A program made the translations under genes and the position numbers. 64,000 nucleotides of DNA, from NCBI GenBank assembly GCA_018449595.1, contig JAAVUU010000006.1:1-64000 (forward strand), given 5' to 3'. Origin of the DNA: Rhizobiales bacterium dw_265. GTDB taxonomy: Bacteria > Pseudomonadota > Alphaproteobacteria > Micropepsales > Micropepsaceae. The notes under the pieces are model-generated. The model made no database searches. It was not told the origin of the DNA and saw only the letters and a list, made by a program, of their open reading frames with translations. Of the stretch, positions 34,618 to 43,485 are shown piece after piece; position 1 is the first letter of the stretch, and the number at the start of each line of letters is the position of its first letter.

Positions 34618-36162
34618 ATGTTCGCGCCTGACCGCCGCCTGATGCTGGCCGCCTTGTCGGCCAGCCTGGTCCCGCTGCCCGCCCTGGCCGCGGCGGCGGG
34701 CATCCGGTTGGGTAAGCCCACGCCCTTCAACTATGGGATGCTGGCCGCGCGCGCCAGAAAGGCCGCCGGCCAGCCCTATCAGGGGCCACAGACCAAGGCC
34801 GCCCAGATCATCAAGGGCATAGATTTCGACGCCGTCCAGAAGATCCGCTTCCGCCCCGACCATGCCTTGTGGCGGGGGCAGGCAGGGACCGACCCGGTCT
34901 CCTTCTTCCATCTCAGCAAATATTCCGGCGATCCGGTGACGCTCCATGTGGTGGAAGGTGACAGCGCGCGGGAGATTCTCTATGGCCCGGACTATTTCGA
35001 TTATGGCGACAGCAAGCTCGATCCGGCGGCGCTAGGCGACCTGGGCTTTGCCGGCTTCCGGGTGATGGACGGACAGGACAAGCCGACCGACTGGCTTGCC
35101 TTCCAGGGCGCCAGCTATTTCCGCTCTTCCGGTCAGGACGCGCAATATGGCGCGTCGGCGCGCGGCATCGCCGTCAACACGGCCCTGGCCGGGCCCGAGG
35201 AATTTCCCCGCTTCTGCGAATTCTGGCTGGACGCGCATGGGCCGGTGGTCAGCATCTATGCCCTGCTGGACGGGCCCAGCATCACCGGCGCCTACAAATT
35301 CGATGCCGTGAAGAATGGCGACGGCACGGTTGTAATGAACGTGCATTGCGACCTGTTCGTCCGCGCCGATATTGCGCGGCTGGGCATCGCACCGCTGACC
35401 AGCATGTACTGGTATGGCGAGAATGAGCGCCGCAAGGCGGCCGACTGGCGGCCCGAAATCCATGACAATGATGGGCTGGCGCTGTGGACCGGCAAGGGCG
35501 AGCGCATCTGGCGGCCGCTGGTCAACCCGCCCCAGGTGCAGACCAACAGTTTCGCAGACAACAATCCCAAGGGCTTCGGGCTGATGCAGCGCGACCGCGA
35601 CTTCGACCATTACCAGGATGACGGCGCCTATTATGACAAGCGCCCGGGCATCTGGGTCGAGCCCAAGGGCAATTGGGGGCCGGGCAGCGTGCAGCTGGTG
35701 GAGATTCCCACCGACGACGAGATCAATGACAACATCGTCGCCTATTGGCGTCCCGAGCGGGATGTTTCCAAAGGCGACACGCTGCGCTTCGACTACCGGC
35801 TCTATTGGCAGGACAGCGAGCCGGCCTATCCCAAGACGATCGCCAAGGCGGTGGCGACGCGGCTGGGACGCGGCGGCATTCCCGGCCAGTCTCCCTGGCC
35901 CCGCGACAAGCACAAATTCGTGGTGGATTTCACCGGCGGGCCGCTGGCGCAATTGCAGCAGCGTTTCGACCTGACGCCGGTGGTCGGCGCCAGCCGGGGC
36001 AAGATCGACAATGCCTATGTCATCAAGGTGGTGGGCACGCCTTTGTGGCGGGCGTTGTTCGACCTGCAGGTGGAGGGCGATGCCCCGGTGGACTTGCGGC
36101 TCTATCTCAAGCTGGGCGGCAAGACGCTCACGGAGACGTGGCTCTACCAGTATTTCCCGTAG
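34618..36162 (+). CDS. opgG: Periplasmic glucan biosynthesis protein OpgG/OpgD (MdoG)
   Basis: A 514-residue periplasmic protein with a signal peptide (APDRRLMLAALSASLVPLPA, then LAAAA). It has OpgG/MdoG family landmarks throughout: FNYGMLAARARKAAGQPY, FFHLSKYSGDPVTLHVVEG, GASYFRSSGQDAQYGASARG, LTSMYWYGENERR, HDNDGLALWTGKGERIWRPL and GFGLMQRDRDFDHYQDDGAY. These proteins act with OpgH in the periplasm on the nascent glucan; related OpgD/OpgG proteins have beta-glucanase activity. CGGAG precedes the ATG at moderate distance. The divergent promoter region (34410-34617) includes the palindrome TTTCGCGAAA (34510-34519). Confidence 0.94.
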   Translation: MFAPDRRLMLAALSASLVPLPALAAAAGIRLGKPTPFNYGMLAARARKAAGQPYQGPQTKAAQIIKGIDFDAVQKIRFRPDHALWRGQAGTDPVSFFHLSKYSGDPVTLHVVEGDSAREILYGPDYFDYGDSKLDPAALGDLGFAGFRVMDGQDKPTDWLAFQGASYFRSSGQDAQYGASARGIAVNTALAGPEEFPRFCEFWLDAHGPVVSIYALLDGPSITGAYKFDAVKNGDGTVVMNVHCDLFVRADIARLGIAPLTSMYWYGENERRKAADWRPEIHDNDGLALWTGKGERIWRPLVNPPQVQTNSFADNNPKGFGLMQRDRDFDHYQDDGAYYDKRPGIWVEPKGNWGPGSVQLVEIPTDDEINDNIVAYWRPERDVSKGDTLRFDYRLYWQDSEPAYPKTIAKAVATRLGRGGIPGQSPWPRDKHKFVVDFTGGPLAQLQQRFDLTPVVGASRGKIDNAYVIKVVGTPLWRALFDLQVEGDAPVDLRLYLKLGGKTLTETWLYQYFP

Positions 36163-36169
36163 GCGCCGT

Positions 36170-36817
36170 TCAATTCCGGCCGGGCAACATGCTGGTCAGT
36201 GTCTGGAACGACAGCGAATGCTGATCCACGCCCGGCGGGATCACATCGCCCGTCGCCCAGCTGAAGAACAGCAGCACGGTGTGGTTGGTATTGTGCGAAA
36301 AGCCATAGCGCGCGTCGGTGGTGGACAGCATCTTGCCAGTCTTGGCGTCATAGCCGGTGGCGACGAACTTGGCGACGCCTTTCTCTTCGGCCTGCTTGAA
36401 CAAGGCGATTTCAGGCACCGTCACCGAATTGCCCACCGGGATATAGGGCACGGTCAGTTGCGGCAGGCCCACCAGCAGCGATTTCTGGTCGGTGGACAGG
36501 GCGCCTGACGACACCTGCACCACCGCCTCGGCCTGGGGGCGGTCGTCCACCACCATCAGGCCGTTCTTCAACATCTGGGTGCGGATGGCGGCGATGGCAT
36601 AGCCATCGTCATAGCCCTGGAAATAGCGGGTATCCACGAAGACCTTGGTGCCCTTGGGAATGTCCAGCGACAGCTGGGCAGCGGCGCGGTCGGCGGCGGC
36701 GGAAATCAGCAGCTGTTCGCTGGCGGTGCGCTGGGGCGCGGTCGAACGCGCCGTGGTACAGGCAGCCAGCGCGGCAGCACTGACTATAAGAACGGAAATC
36801 TCGGGAATCCTGCGCAT
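36170..36817 (-). CDS. DUF6655 family lipoprotein
   Basis: A 215-residue lipoprotein. The signal peptide ends in the lipobox LAAC (Cys20). The mature part begins TTARSTAPQRTASEQLLIS, the DUF6655 signature, followed by KGTKVFVDTRYFQGYDDGYA and a hydrophobic central segment LVGLPQLTVPYIPVG. It is probably anchored to the outer or inner membrane facing the periplasm; function unknown. It converges on opgG with only seven bases between the stops. Upstream lies a structured region with a terminator-like hairpin 109 bases before the ATG. Confidence 0.82.
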   Translation of the reverse strand: MRRIPEISVLIVSAAALAACTTARSTAPQRTASEQLLISAAADRAAAQLSLDIPKGTKVFVDTRYFQGYDDGYAIAAIRTQMLKNGLMVVDDRPQAEAVVQVSSGALSTDQKSLLVGLPQLTVPYIPVGNSVTVPEIALFKQAEEKGVAKFVATGYDAKTGKMLSTTDARYGFSHNTNHTVLLFFSWATGDVIPPGVDQHSLSFQTLTSMLPGRN

Positions 36818-36925
36818 GGGGCCATTCCTTAAATCAGCCCCCGCTGGCGGAAAACCCTATTTATCCTGCGAATTGTTGCAAGCGGGCGTTCATGACATCT
36901 GCGCAAGACACCAGAAAAGAACAAA

Positions 36926-36947
36926 CCCCGCCAGATCACCGGCGGGG
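36926..36947 (-). terminator. Rho-independent terminator
   Basis: CCCCGCC (36926-36932) and GGCGGGG (36941-36947) form a perfect seven-base stem with an eight-base loop. Read on the minus strand the stem is followed by tttgttctttt. Flanking AACA/TGTT bases lengthen the stem. It ends whatever transcript comes from the right (the structured region 36950-37230). Confidence 0.6.
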
Positions 36948-37041
36948 CCTGTTCCAGTTCCATTTGTCCAACATCACGTCGGACGCTCGTTAGGGGCTTT
37001 CACCCCTTGTTCAGTTTCAATTGTAGCGGAGGACCGGGGCT

Positions 37042-37107
37042 TTAAGCCGGACCTTGGCTCCGCGCCAAAGCGGAGCCCCGGATATTTTCCGGTGGAGTCT
37101 CTTCCAT
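37042..37107 (-). CDS. 21-codon ORF with consensus ribosome binding site inside the structured region
   Basis: ATG at 37107 is preceded by AGGAGG with seven bases between, one of the best Shine-Dalgarno sequences in the window. The frame codes for 21 residues (MEETPPENIRGSALARSQGP and a final A) and stops with TAA at 37042-37044, within the hairpins at 37031-37077. It may be a leader peptide that controls the downstream terminator, but it has no run of a regulatory amino acid. Confidence 0.35.
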   Translation of the reverse strand: MEETPPENIRGSALARSQGPA

Positions 37108-37417
37108 CAAGGAACCTCCTGTCATGCGGTTTCACCTGCCGCGAGCGGGACCGCGTTTCGCGCGACATTCCGGCGCCAGAAATCCGGTCTCCACCGGATC
37201 GGTCGCGGTGCAACCACCGCGCAATGGGCGCCTCGGGACGTAACTGCGGCAACGCAATTTCTCTCTCGGCTGCAAAATCCTGCGCCCGAAAAAATGCAGG
37301 GTCAACACGAAACCGTCACGGAAATTTTTTGTGAGACTGGAACGGCTCCAGGCGGCGGAACCGCGCGCCGATTGTCCAGCTGGTCAGGCCGCTTACGGAA
37401 ATGGCGGCACTGCCGCG

Positions 37418-37576
37418 CTATTTTCCAGGCGGCGGCCTGGACGGCGCCACCACCGTCACCGACACGCCCATCGTCGCGGTCGCGCGGCCGCTTGCGGGCG
37501 GCGCGGACGGGGCCGCGGATTCGGCGGCGGCAATGCCGGCTCCCAGGCCCAACAGAATCATCGCCCATTTCCACAT
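37418..37576 (-). CDS. 52-residue exported or membrane-associated protein, unknown
   Basis: From ATG 37576 the frame gives MWKWAMILLGLGAGIAAAES, a short signal-like hydrophobic start, followed by an Ala/Pro/Ser-rich tail containing MGVSVTVVAPSRPPPGK. It lies 54 bases downstream of a gene for another small exported protein on the same strand. The ribosome binding site is weak (GAAAG). No family recognised. Confidence 0.45.
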   Translation of the reverse strand: MWKWAMILLGLGAGIAAAESAAPSAPPASGRATATMGVSVTVVAPSRPPPGK

Positions 37577-37630
37577 GACGCAGCTTTCGAAAGAACGGCC
37601 GGAGCGGCACCGCCGCTCCGGCGCGCGAGC

Positions 37631-37966
37631 TTACCAGCGATCCTGGCGGTTGCCGACGCCGCCGCCCAGGATCGACAGATTGAGGCCGAGCAGCGAACTG
37701 CCCTGGCGCGAGGTCTGGCCGACCGCGACATCGGCCTTCACCACACCCAGCACATTGGCCTTCACATCCGCCACCGAAGCGGGCGTGTGATAGGACGGCT
37801 GCGTGGTGGCGCCGATATTGGCGTTCACCTTGGCGATGCTGCCGTGATTGCCGACATTGACCAGCGCGCTCAGCAGCGACGGTTGCTGCGTAACGCCATG
37901 GGCAAAAGCCGAAGGCGCGCCAAACACGGCGGTCAGCATGAGGGACATAAGGGCTTTCTTGAACAT
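37631..37966 (-). CDS. Small exported protein, unknown
   Basis: A 111-residue protein with a clear signal peptide (FKKALMSLMLTAVFGAPSAF, cleaved at AFA-H). The mature part has alternating Val/Asn-rich segments (SALVNVGNHGSIAKVNANIG, VADVKANVLGVVKADVAVG) and a glycine-rich end LGLNLSILGGGVGNRQD. The spaced V-x-A-N-V pattern suggests a short beta-structured repeat. ATG 37966 has AGGAGA at good distance. Function unknown. Confidence 0.7.
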   Translation of the reverse strand: MFKKALMSLMLTAVFGAPSAFAHGVTQQPSLLSALVNVGNHGSIAKVNANIGATTQPSYHTPASVADVKANVLGVVKADVAVGQTSRQGSSLLGLNLSILGGGVGNRQDRW

Positions 37967-38168
37967 TGCTCTCTCCTGTTCGGTTCGGCCCCCCGGCTGG
38001 CCGAACAAGATGTGAGATCCACCATTGGACCCCGCAAACCTGGTCGCAAGCCGCGTGCCCATACAAGTCTTTGATTTCATTGACACAACTTGAGAAAATG
38101 CCGCGGTTGAGTGTTCCGCAGCGGGATTTGTGTGCGTCTCTGGCACGGGGCCGCTATACGTCCGCGCC

Positions 38169-39752
38169 ATGCTGCGCCTGACCGACATCAAGCTGCCCCT
38201 CGACCATCGCCCCGACGCGCTGAGGGCCGCGATCCTGAAGAAGCTGAAGCTGCCAGCCGAGGCGCTCAAGGACTGGCGGGTGTTCAAGCGCGGCCATGAC
38301 GCCCGCAACAGACACGCCATTCTCTATGTCTATACGGTGGACGTGACCCTGGCGGACGATGCCCGCGCACCCCGGGATGCGCGCCCCACCCCCGACATGG
38401 ACTATCGCCCGGCGGCGGCGGCACCGGCGCGCTTTCAGCGGCCGCTGGTGATCGGGGCGGGGCCCTGCGGGTTGTTCGCAGGCCTGATCCTGGCCCAGTC
38501 GGGTTTTCGCCCCATCATCCTGGAGCGCGGCAAGGTGGTGCGCGAACGCACCAAAGACACCTGGGGCCTGTGGCGCAGATCGGTACTGAACCCAGAGAGT
38601 AACGTCCAGTTCGGCGAAGGCGGCGCGGGCACGTTCAGCGACGGCAAGCTCTACAGCCAGATCAAGGACCCGCGCCATCTGGGCCGCAAGGTGCTGACGG
38701 AATTCGTCAAGGCCGGCGCGCCGGAGGAAATCCTCACCGAGGCCCATCCCCATATCGGCACCTTCCGCCTGGTGACCATGGTGGAAAGCCTGCGCCAAAG
38801 CATCGAGGCCCTGGGCGGGGAATATCGCTTCCAGAGCAAGGTGGTGGACCTGCTGATCGGCGATGATCGCAAGCTGCGAGGTGTGCGTCTGGACTCGGGC
38901 GAGGAAATCCTCAGCGAGCATGTCGTGCTGGCGCTGGGCCACAGCGCCCGCGATACCTTCGAGATGCTGCATGCGCGCGGCGTGGACATCGAGGCCAAGC
39001 CCTTCTCCATCGGTTTGCGCATCGAGCATCCCCAGGGCCTGATTGACAAAGCGCGCTTCGGGCGCTCCATCCCGCAACTGGGCGCCGCCGACTACAAGCT
39101 GGTGCATCATGCCCGGAACGGGCGCGGCGTCTATAGTTTTTGCATGTGCCCCGGCGGCACCGTGGTCGCCGCCACCAGCGAGCCCGGCTGTGTCGCCACC
39201 AACGGCATGAGCCAGTATTCGCGCAACGAGCGCAACGCCAATGCCGGCATCGTGGTCGGCATCACGCCGGAAGCGGATTATCCCGGCGGCCCTCTGGCGG
39301 GCATTGCCCTGCAACGGCAATGGGAAGCCGCCGCTTTTGCGGCGGGTGGCGGCAGCTATGCCGCGCCGGCGCAACTGGTGGGCGACTTCCTCGCGGCCCG
39401 TGCCTCCACCGCCTTGGGCGAGGTCACGCCATCCTACCGCCCCGGCGTGACGCCGACCGATCTTGCCGCCTGCCTGCCCGGCTATGCGATTGAAGCGATC
39501 CGCGACGCCCTGCCCGCCTTCGGAAAACAGATCAAGGGCTTCGACCGCGCCGACGCCGTGCTGACCGGGGTGGAGACACGCACCTCTTCCCCCATCCGCA
39601 TCCGGCGCGGTGACGATTACCAGAGCCTGAACACACAGGGGCTGTATCCGGCGGGCGAAGGCGCGGGCTTCGCGGGCGGGATTCTGTCCGCCGCCGTCGA
39701 TGGCATCAAAGTGGCGGAAGCTGTCGCCAAGTCCATCGCTTCGGCAATTTAA
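38169..39752 (+). CDS. FAD-dependent dehydrogenase (COG2509-like flavoprotein)
   Basis: A 527-residue flavoprotein. An N-terminal domain of about 90 residues (LPLDHRPDALRAAILKKLKL) precedes the dinucleotide-binding motif VIGAGPCGLFAG (residues 94-105). The family segments RSVLNPESNVQFGEGGAGTF, SDGKLYSQIKD and FCMCPGGTVVAATSEPG follow, and GLYPAGEGAGFAGGILSAAV near the end completes FAD binding. Homologues are common single genes annotated as NAD(P)/FAD-dependent oxidoreductase; the physiological substrate is unknown. The start at 38169 fits the family N-terminus; the ribosome binding site is weak. Confidence 0.85.
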   Translation: MLRLTDIKLPLDHRPDALRAAILKKLKLPAEALKDWRVFKRGHDARNRHAILYVYTVDVTLADDARAPRDARPTPDMDYRPAAAAPARFQRPLVIGAGPCGLFAGLILAQSGFRPIILERGKVVRERTKDTWGLWRRSVLNPESNVQFGEGGAGTFSDGKLYSQIKDPRHLGRKVLTEFVKAGAPEEILTEAHPHIGTFRLVTMVESLRQSIEALGGEYRFQSKVVDLLIGDDRKLRGVRLDSGEEILSEHVVLALGHSARDTFEMLHARGVDIEAKPFSIGLRIEHPQGLIDKARFGRSIPQLGAADYKLVHHARNGRGVYSFCMCPGGTVVAATSEPGCVATNGMSQYSRNERNANAGIVVGITPEADYPGGPLAGIALQRQWEAAAFAAGGGSYAAPAQLVGDFLAARASTALGEVTPSYRPGVTPTDLAACLPGYAIEAIRDALPAFGKQIKGFDRADAVLTGVETRTSSPIRIRRGDDYQSLNTQGLYPAGEGAGFAGGILSAAVDGIKVAEAVAKSIASAI

Positions 39753-39946
39753 TTGTCCGGCCTGTAAACGGCACCCCCCTCCCTCTCCCCGGCGGGAAAA
39801 AGCCAGGCGTGGCAAGATGTTGACGCGCGAGGCGCGTGCGCCTGTCCACAAATTCGATGCCGATAGACCCGGTCTGTCCAACACTTGCCTCCTGTCACGC
39901 GGGCGATTTTACCAGCGCGGAGGACGTGTCGGATAAGTTGTAATCT

Positions 39947-40666
39947 TCAGGCCGACAGAAATTCCGACACAAACGGCGTGCGGGGATTCTTCCGCACATC
40001 GGCGGGCGTGCCATATTGTTCGATGCGGCCATCCTTCATCACCGCCACCAGGTCGGCGACGGCGAAGGCTTCCTCCTGGTCATGGGTGACGAACACCGTG
40101 GTCACCCCGGCATGGTCATGGATGCGGCGCAGGTCGGCGCGCAGTTCCTTGCGCACCTTGGCGTCCAAGGCGCCAAAAGGCTCGTCCAGCAGCAGCATGC
40201 GCGGCTCGATGGCGAGCGCCCGCGCCAGGGCGACGCGCTGGCGCTGGCCGCCCGACAGTTGGCTGGGATAGCGGTCGTCCAGGCCCGGCAACTGCACCAG
40301 CGCCAGCAATTCCTTCACACGGCGCGCGATATCGGCCTTGGAGGGGCGGCGACCCCGCGGCCGCACGCGCAGGCCGAAGGCGATATTGTCGGCCACGGTC
40401 ATGTGCTTGAACAAAGCATATTGCTGGAAGACGAAACCGGCATTGCGGGTGCGCGCCGGCATGTCCAGCCAGTTGAGGTCGGCAAAACGCACGCTGCCGG
40501 AATCGGCGAATTCCAGCCCGCCGAGAATCCGCAGCAGCGTGGTCTTGCCGGACCCTGACGGTCCCAGCAGCGAGACGAAGCTGCCTTGCGGCGCCACGAA
40601 GCTGGCGCCGTTCAACGCCGGAAAACGGGCGAACTTCTTGGTGACGGAATCGACGGTCAGCGACAT
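39947..40666 (-). CDS. cysA: Sulfate/thiosulfate ABC transporter ATPase CysA
   Basis: A 239-residue ABC ATPase. Walker A is GPSGSGKT (35-42), the signature is [15 protein letters not shown], Walker B is [12 protein letters not shown] and the H-loop is FVTHDQEEA. It is last in the operon, nine bases after cysW. E. coli CysA has about 365 residues; this one stops after the ATPase domain and lacks the C-terminal TOBE-type regulatory domain. It energises import through CysT and CysW. The last residues FVSEFLSA look like a natural end, so it is probably a short form rather than a truncation. Confidence 0.93.
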   Translation of the reverse strand: MSLTVDSVTKKFARFPALNGASFVAPQGSFVSLLGPSGSGKTTLLRILGGLEFADSGSVRFADLNWLDMPARTRNAGFVFQQYALFKHMTVADNIAFGLRVRPRGRRPSKADIARRVKELLALVQLPGLDDRYPSQLSGGQRQRVALARALAIEPRMLLLDEPFGALDAKVRKELRADLRRIHDHAGVTTVFVTHDQEEAFAVADLVAVMKDGRIEQYGTPADVRKNPRTPFVSEFLSA

Positions 40667-40675
40667 TGGCGTTTC

Positions 40676-41527
40676 CTAGTGACGGTGCGAGGCGGCGAGT
40701 TCGTCCGCATAGCGCCATTCCAGCAGCGATTTCAGGACCAAGGTGAGAAGCGCCAGCATCGCCAGCAAGGCGGCAACAGCGAAGGCCCCGGCATAATCGT
40801 AATTGTCGTAGAGAAGCTGGACATGCAGCGGCATGGTGTTGGTCACGCCGCGAATGTGCCCCGACACCACCGACACCGCGCCGAACTCGCCCAGGGCGCG
40901 GGCGTTGCACAACAGGATGCCATACAGCAGGCCCCATTTGATGTTGGGCAGGGTGACGCGCAGGAAGGTCTGCAAGCCCGTGGCGCCCAGGGTGGCGGCG
41001 GCCTCTTCCTCGTCGCGGCCCTGGTCCACCATCAAGGGGATCAGTTCGCGCGCCACGAAGGGGAAGGTGACGAAGATGGTCGCCAGCACGATGCCCGGCA
41101 CCGCGAACAGGATGTGGATGTCGTGATCGATCAGCCAGGGCCCGAACCAGCCCTGCATGCCGAACACCAGCACATAGATCAGGCCCGCCACCACCGGCGA
41201 CACCGAAAAGGGCAAATCTATCAGGGTGACCAGCACGGTCTTGCCGGGGAAATCATACTTGGCGACGGCCCAGGCGGCGGCGATGCCGAACACGGTGTTG
41301 AACGGCACCGCGATGGCGGCCGCGATCAGCGACAGCTTCACCGCGGCCAGCGCATCGGGCTCGACGATGGCGGTCCAGAAGGCGCTGACGCCATTGGCGA
41401 AGGCCTCCTTGAACACCAGCGCCAGCGGCAGCAGCAGCAGCACGGCGATAAAGCCGACCGCCACCGCGCCCAGCAGGAGCCGCAGCCACAAGGGATCTTC
41501 GGTCGGATTGAGGAAGCGTTTGCTCAT
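40676..41527 (-). CDS. cysW: Sulfate ABC transporter permease CysW
   Basis: A 283-residue inner-membrane permease with six predicted membrane segments. The ABC coupling-helix (EAA) motif is seen as [20 protein letters not shown], followed by [20 protein letters not shown] and [15 protein letters not shown], typical of CysW. Its ATG overlaps the cysT stop by four bases. A longer open stretch runs upstream in the same frame, but it overlaps cysT and is not coding. Confidence 0.94.
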   Translation of the reverse strand: MSKRFLNPTEDPLWLRLLLGAVAVGFIAVLLLLPLALVFKEAFANGVSAFWTAIVEPDALAAVKLSLIAAAIAVPFNTVFGIAAAWAVAKYDFPGKTVLVTLIDLPFSVSPVVAGLIYVLVFGMQGWFGPWLIDHDIHILFAVPGIVLATIFVTFPFVARELIPLMVDQGRDEEEAAATLGATGLQTFLRVTLPNIKWGLLYGILLCNARALGEFGAVSVVSGHIRGVTNTMPLHVQLLYDNYDYAGAFAVAALLAMLALLTLVLKSLLEWRYADELAASHRH

Positions 41528-42384
41528 CTGCGCTTCGCCGCCCAGCTTTGCAGGCCGTTCAGCGCCAGCAGCATCACGAAGCTGGCCGCCAGCATGACGA
41601 CACCGATGGCGGAAGCCCCGGCATAGTCGAACTGTTCCAGCTTGGTGACGATCAGCAGCGGCGCGATCTCGCTGACGGCGGGAATGTTGCCGGCCAGGAA
41701 GATGATGGAGCCGTATTCGCCGGCGGCGCGGGCGAAGGCCATGGCCGCGCCGGTGAGGATGGCGGGCAGCAGCATGGGCAGCACCACCCGCGCGATGGTC
41801 TGCAGCCGCGTCGCGCCCAGGGTGGCGGCGGCTTCCTCGACATCCAGGCCCAGTTCGGCCAGCACCGGCTGCACCGTGCGCACCGTGAACGGCAGGCTGA
41901 TGAAGATCATCGCCGTCAGCACGCCCCAGGGGGTGTAGGCGATGCGGATGCCGTATCCGACCAGCAGCGAGCCGATCCAGCCATTGGGCGCATAAAGCGA
42001 GGACAGCGCGATGCCCGCCACCGCCGTGGGCAGGGCGAAGGGCAGGTCGATGACAGCATCGAGCAGGCCCTTGAGCGGGAAGCGGTAGCGCGTCAGCACC
42101 CAGGCGATGACGATCCCGAACAAGGAGTCGATGACCGCCGCTGCCGCCGCCATGCCGAAGCTGAGGCGCAGGGAGGCCAGCACGCGGGGCGTGGAGATCG
42201 CCGCCCAGAAGCCCAGTGGCCCCAGTTCTATGGGACGGATCAACAGCGCCAGCAGCGGGATCAGCACGATGCCGGTCAGGTAGAACAGGGTGAAACCCAG
42301 CGACAGGCGAAAGCCCGGCAGGACATGCCGGGGCTTGACACGCCAAGGTTTGGCGAAGCCGAATTTCAGTCCGATCGCGCTCAT
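41524..42384 (-). CDS. cysT: Sulfate ABC transporter permease CysT (CysU)
   Basis: A 286-residue permease with six membrane segments. It begins with a basic N-terminus ([20 protein letters not shown]) followed by [13 protein letters not shown]. The EAA motif is [20 protein letters not shown], followed by [19 protein letters not shown] and [12 protein letters not shown], characteristic of CysT. ATG 42384 is preceded by GAAGG and lies 22 bases after the upstream binding-protein gene. It forms the channel with CysW. Confidence 0.94.
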   Translation of the reverse strand: MSAIGLKFGFAKPWRVKPRHVLPGFRLSLGFTLFYLTGIVLIPLLALLIRPIELGPLGFWAAISTPRVLASLRLSFGMAAAAAVIDSLFGIVIAWVLTRYRFPLKGLLDAVIDLPFALPTAVAGIALSSLYAPNGWIGSLLVGYGIRIAYTPWGVLTAMIFISLPFTVRTVQPVLAELGLDVEEAAATLGATRLQTIARVVLPMLLPAILTGAAMAFARAAGEYGSIIFLAGNIPAVSEIAPLLIVTKLEQFDYAGASAIGVVMLAASFVMLLALNGLQSWAAKRR

Positions 42385-42406
42385 CTGCCTTCGTTGTTTT
42401 CCGGGG

Positions 42407-43402
42407 CTATTTTCCGGGCTGGTAGATCTGGTCGAAGATTCCGCCGTCGGCGAAATGCGTGGCCTGGGCTTTTGCCCAACCACCGAAGTCGCCGTCAATG
42501 GTGGCCAGCGGCAGGGTGGGGAAATCCGCCTTGTGCGCGGCCAGGATAGCCGGATCGCGCGGACGGTAGAAGTGTCGCGCCTCAATCTCCTGCGCCGCCG
42601 GTGTATAAAGGAAGTTCAGGAAGGCCTCGGCGGGTTTGCGGCTGCCCTTCTTGTCCACCGTCTTGTCGATCAGCGCCACCGTGGGTTCCGCCAGGATGGA
42701 GCGCGACGGATAGACGATCTGGTACTGGTCGCCGCCGGGTTCCTTCAGCGCCAGCTTGGCCTCGTTCTCCCAGTTCAGCAGCACGTCGCCGATGCCGCGC
42801 TTGGTGAAGGTGATGGAGGAGCCGCGGCCCGACGAATCCAGCACCGGCACATGCTTGTACAGGGCGGTGACGAATTCCCTCGCCTTGGCGGCATTGCCGC
42901 CCGGCAGCATCTGCGCCCAGGACCAGGCCGCCAGATAGGCCCAGCGCGGCGCGCCGCCGGTCTTGGGATTGGCCACGATCACCTGGATGCCCGGCTTCAC
43001 CAGGTCGTTCCAGTCCCTGATCTTCCAGGGATTGCCCTTGCGCACCAGGAACACGATGGTCGAGGTATAGGGCGCGGAATTCTGCGGCAGGCGCTGCTGC
43101 CAGTCGGCGGGCAGCAGTTTGGCCTTGGCCGAAATCGCATCGATGTCGGACGCCAGCGCCAGGGTGACGACATCGGCCTGCAGCCCGTCGATCACAGCGC
43201 GCGCCTGGGCGCCCGAGCCGCCATTGGAGGTGTTCACCGTGACATGGTCGGGCTTGTATTGGGCGCTGAAGGCCGTGTTGAGGTCTTTGTAGAGTTCGCG
43301 GGTCGCGTCATAGCTGACGTTCAGCAAGGTGATGTCGGCAGCCTGCGCGCCGGAAATGGTCAGCAGGCTCGCGGCGACGGCAAGGGAAATCAGCGTTTTC
43401 AA
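42407..43402 (-). CDS. sbp: Sulfate-binding periplasmic protein, copy 1
   Basis: A 331-residue periplasmic sulfate-binding protein. Family features are VSYDATRELYKDLN, VNTSNGGSGAQARAVIDGLQ (anion-binding Ser/Gly loop), KGNPWKIRDWNDLVKPG, FTKRGIGDVLLNWENEA and DGDFGGWAKAQ near the end. The start is a TTG at 43402: GAGG lies six bases upstream and translation from it gives a normal signal peptide (MKTLISLAVAASLL, then ISGAQA). A further TTG at 43414 has no ribosome binding site. It closely resembles the next upstream gene, indicating tandem duplication. Confidence 0.92.
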   Translation of the reverse strand: MKTLISLAVAASLLTISGAQAADITLLNVSYDATRELYKDLNTAFSAQYKPDHVTVNTSNGGSGAQARAVIDGLQADVVTLALASDIDAISAKAKLLPADWQQRLPQNSAPYTSTIVFLVRKGNPWKIRDWNDLVKPGIQVIVANPKTGGAPRWAYLAAWSWAQMLPGGNAAKAREFVTALYKHVPVLDSSGRGSSITFTKRGIGDVLLNWENEAKLALKEPGGDQYQIVYPSRSILAEPTVALIDKTVDKKGSRKPAEAFLNFLYTPAAQEIEARHFYRPRDPAILAAHKADFPTLPLATIDGDFGGWAKAQATHFADGGIFDQIYQPGK

Positions 43403-43485
43403 ATCGGGCCTCAAAAGAAAACTCCCGGACTGTTCGCACAGCCCGGGAAAGTTGGGGAAGACTCGGAAAGAAATAAAGAGCCGCG

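Larger units (their letters stand above)
36912..37230 (-). ncRNA. Candidate structured RNA or leader with at least seven hairpins
   Basis: The 600 bases between 36818 and 37417 hold no gene longer than 30 codons but are packed with inverted repeats: 36926-36947, 36966-36984, 36992-37007, 37031-37053, 37056-37077 (perfect 8-base arms), 37182-37199 (perfect 7) and 37204-37221 (perfect 7). On the minus strand the last hairpin runs into tttgttctttt, an intrinsic terminator. The RNA would end about 100 bases upstream of the DUF6655 gene, so it may be a free small RNA or a transcription-attenuation leader. I checked by eye for RNase P, tmRNA and SRP RNA core motifs and did not find them. Confidence 0.35.

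Noticed and set aside
36926..37230. Possible RNase P RNA, tmRNA or SRP RNA in the structured region
   Set aside because: By eye the conserved cores (GAGGAAAGTCC, tRNA-like CCA end, GGAAGG-type SRP loop) were not found, so only an unnamed candidate RNA is reported.
40676..42346. A 556-codon version of cysW extending through cysT
   Set aside because: The upstream half is an off-frame read of cysT. The proper cysW ATG at 41527 overlaps the cysT stop by four bases and fits the family length.
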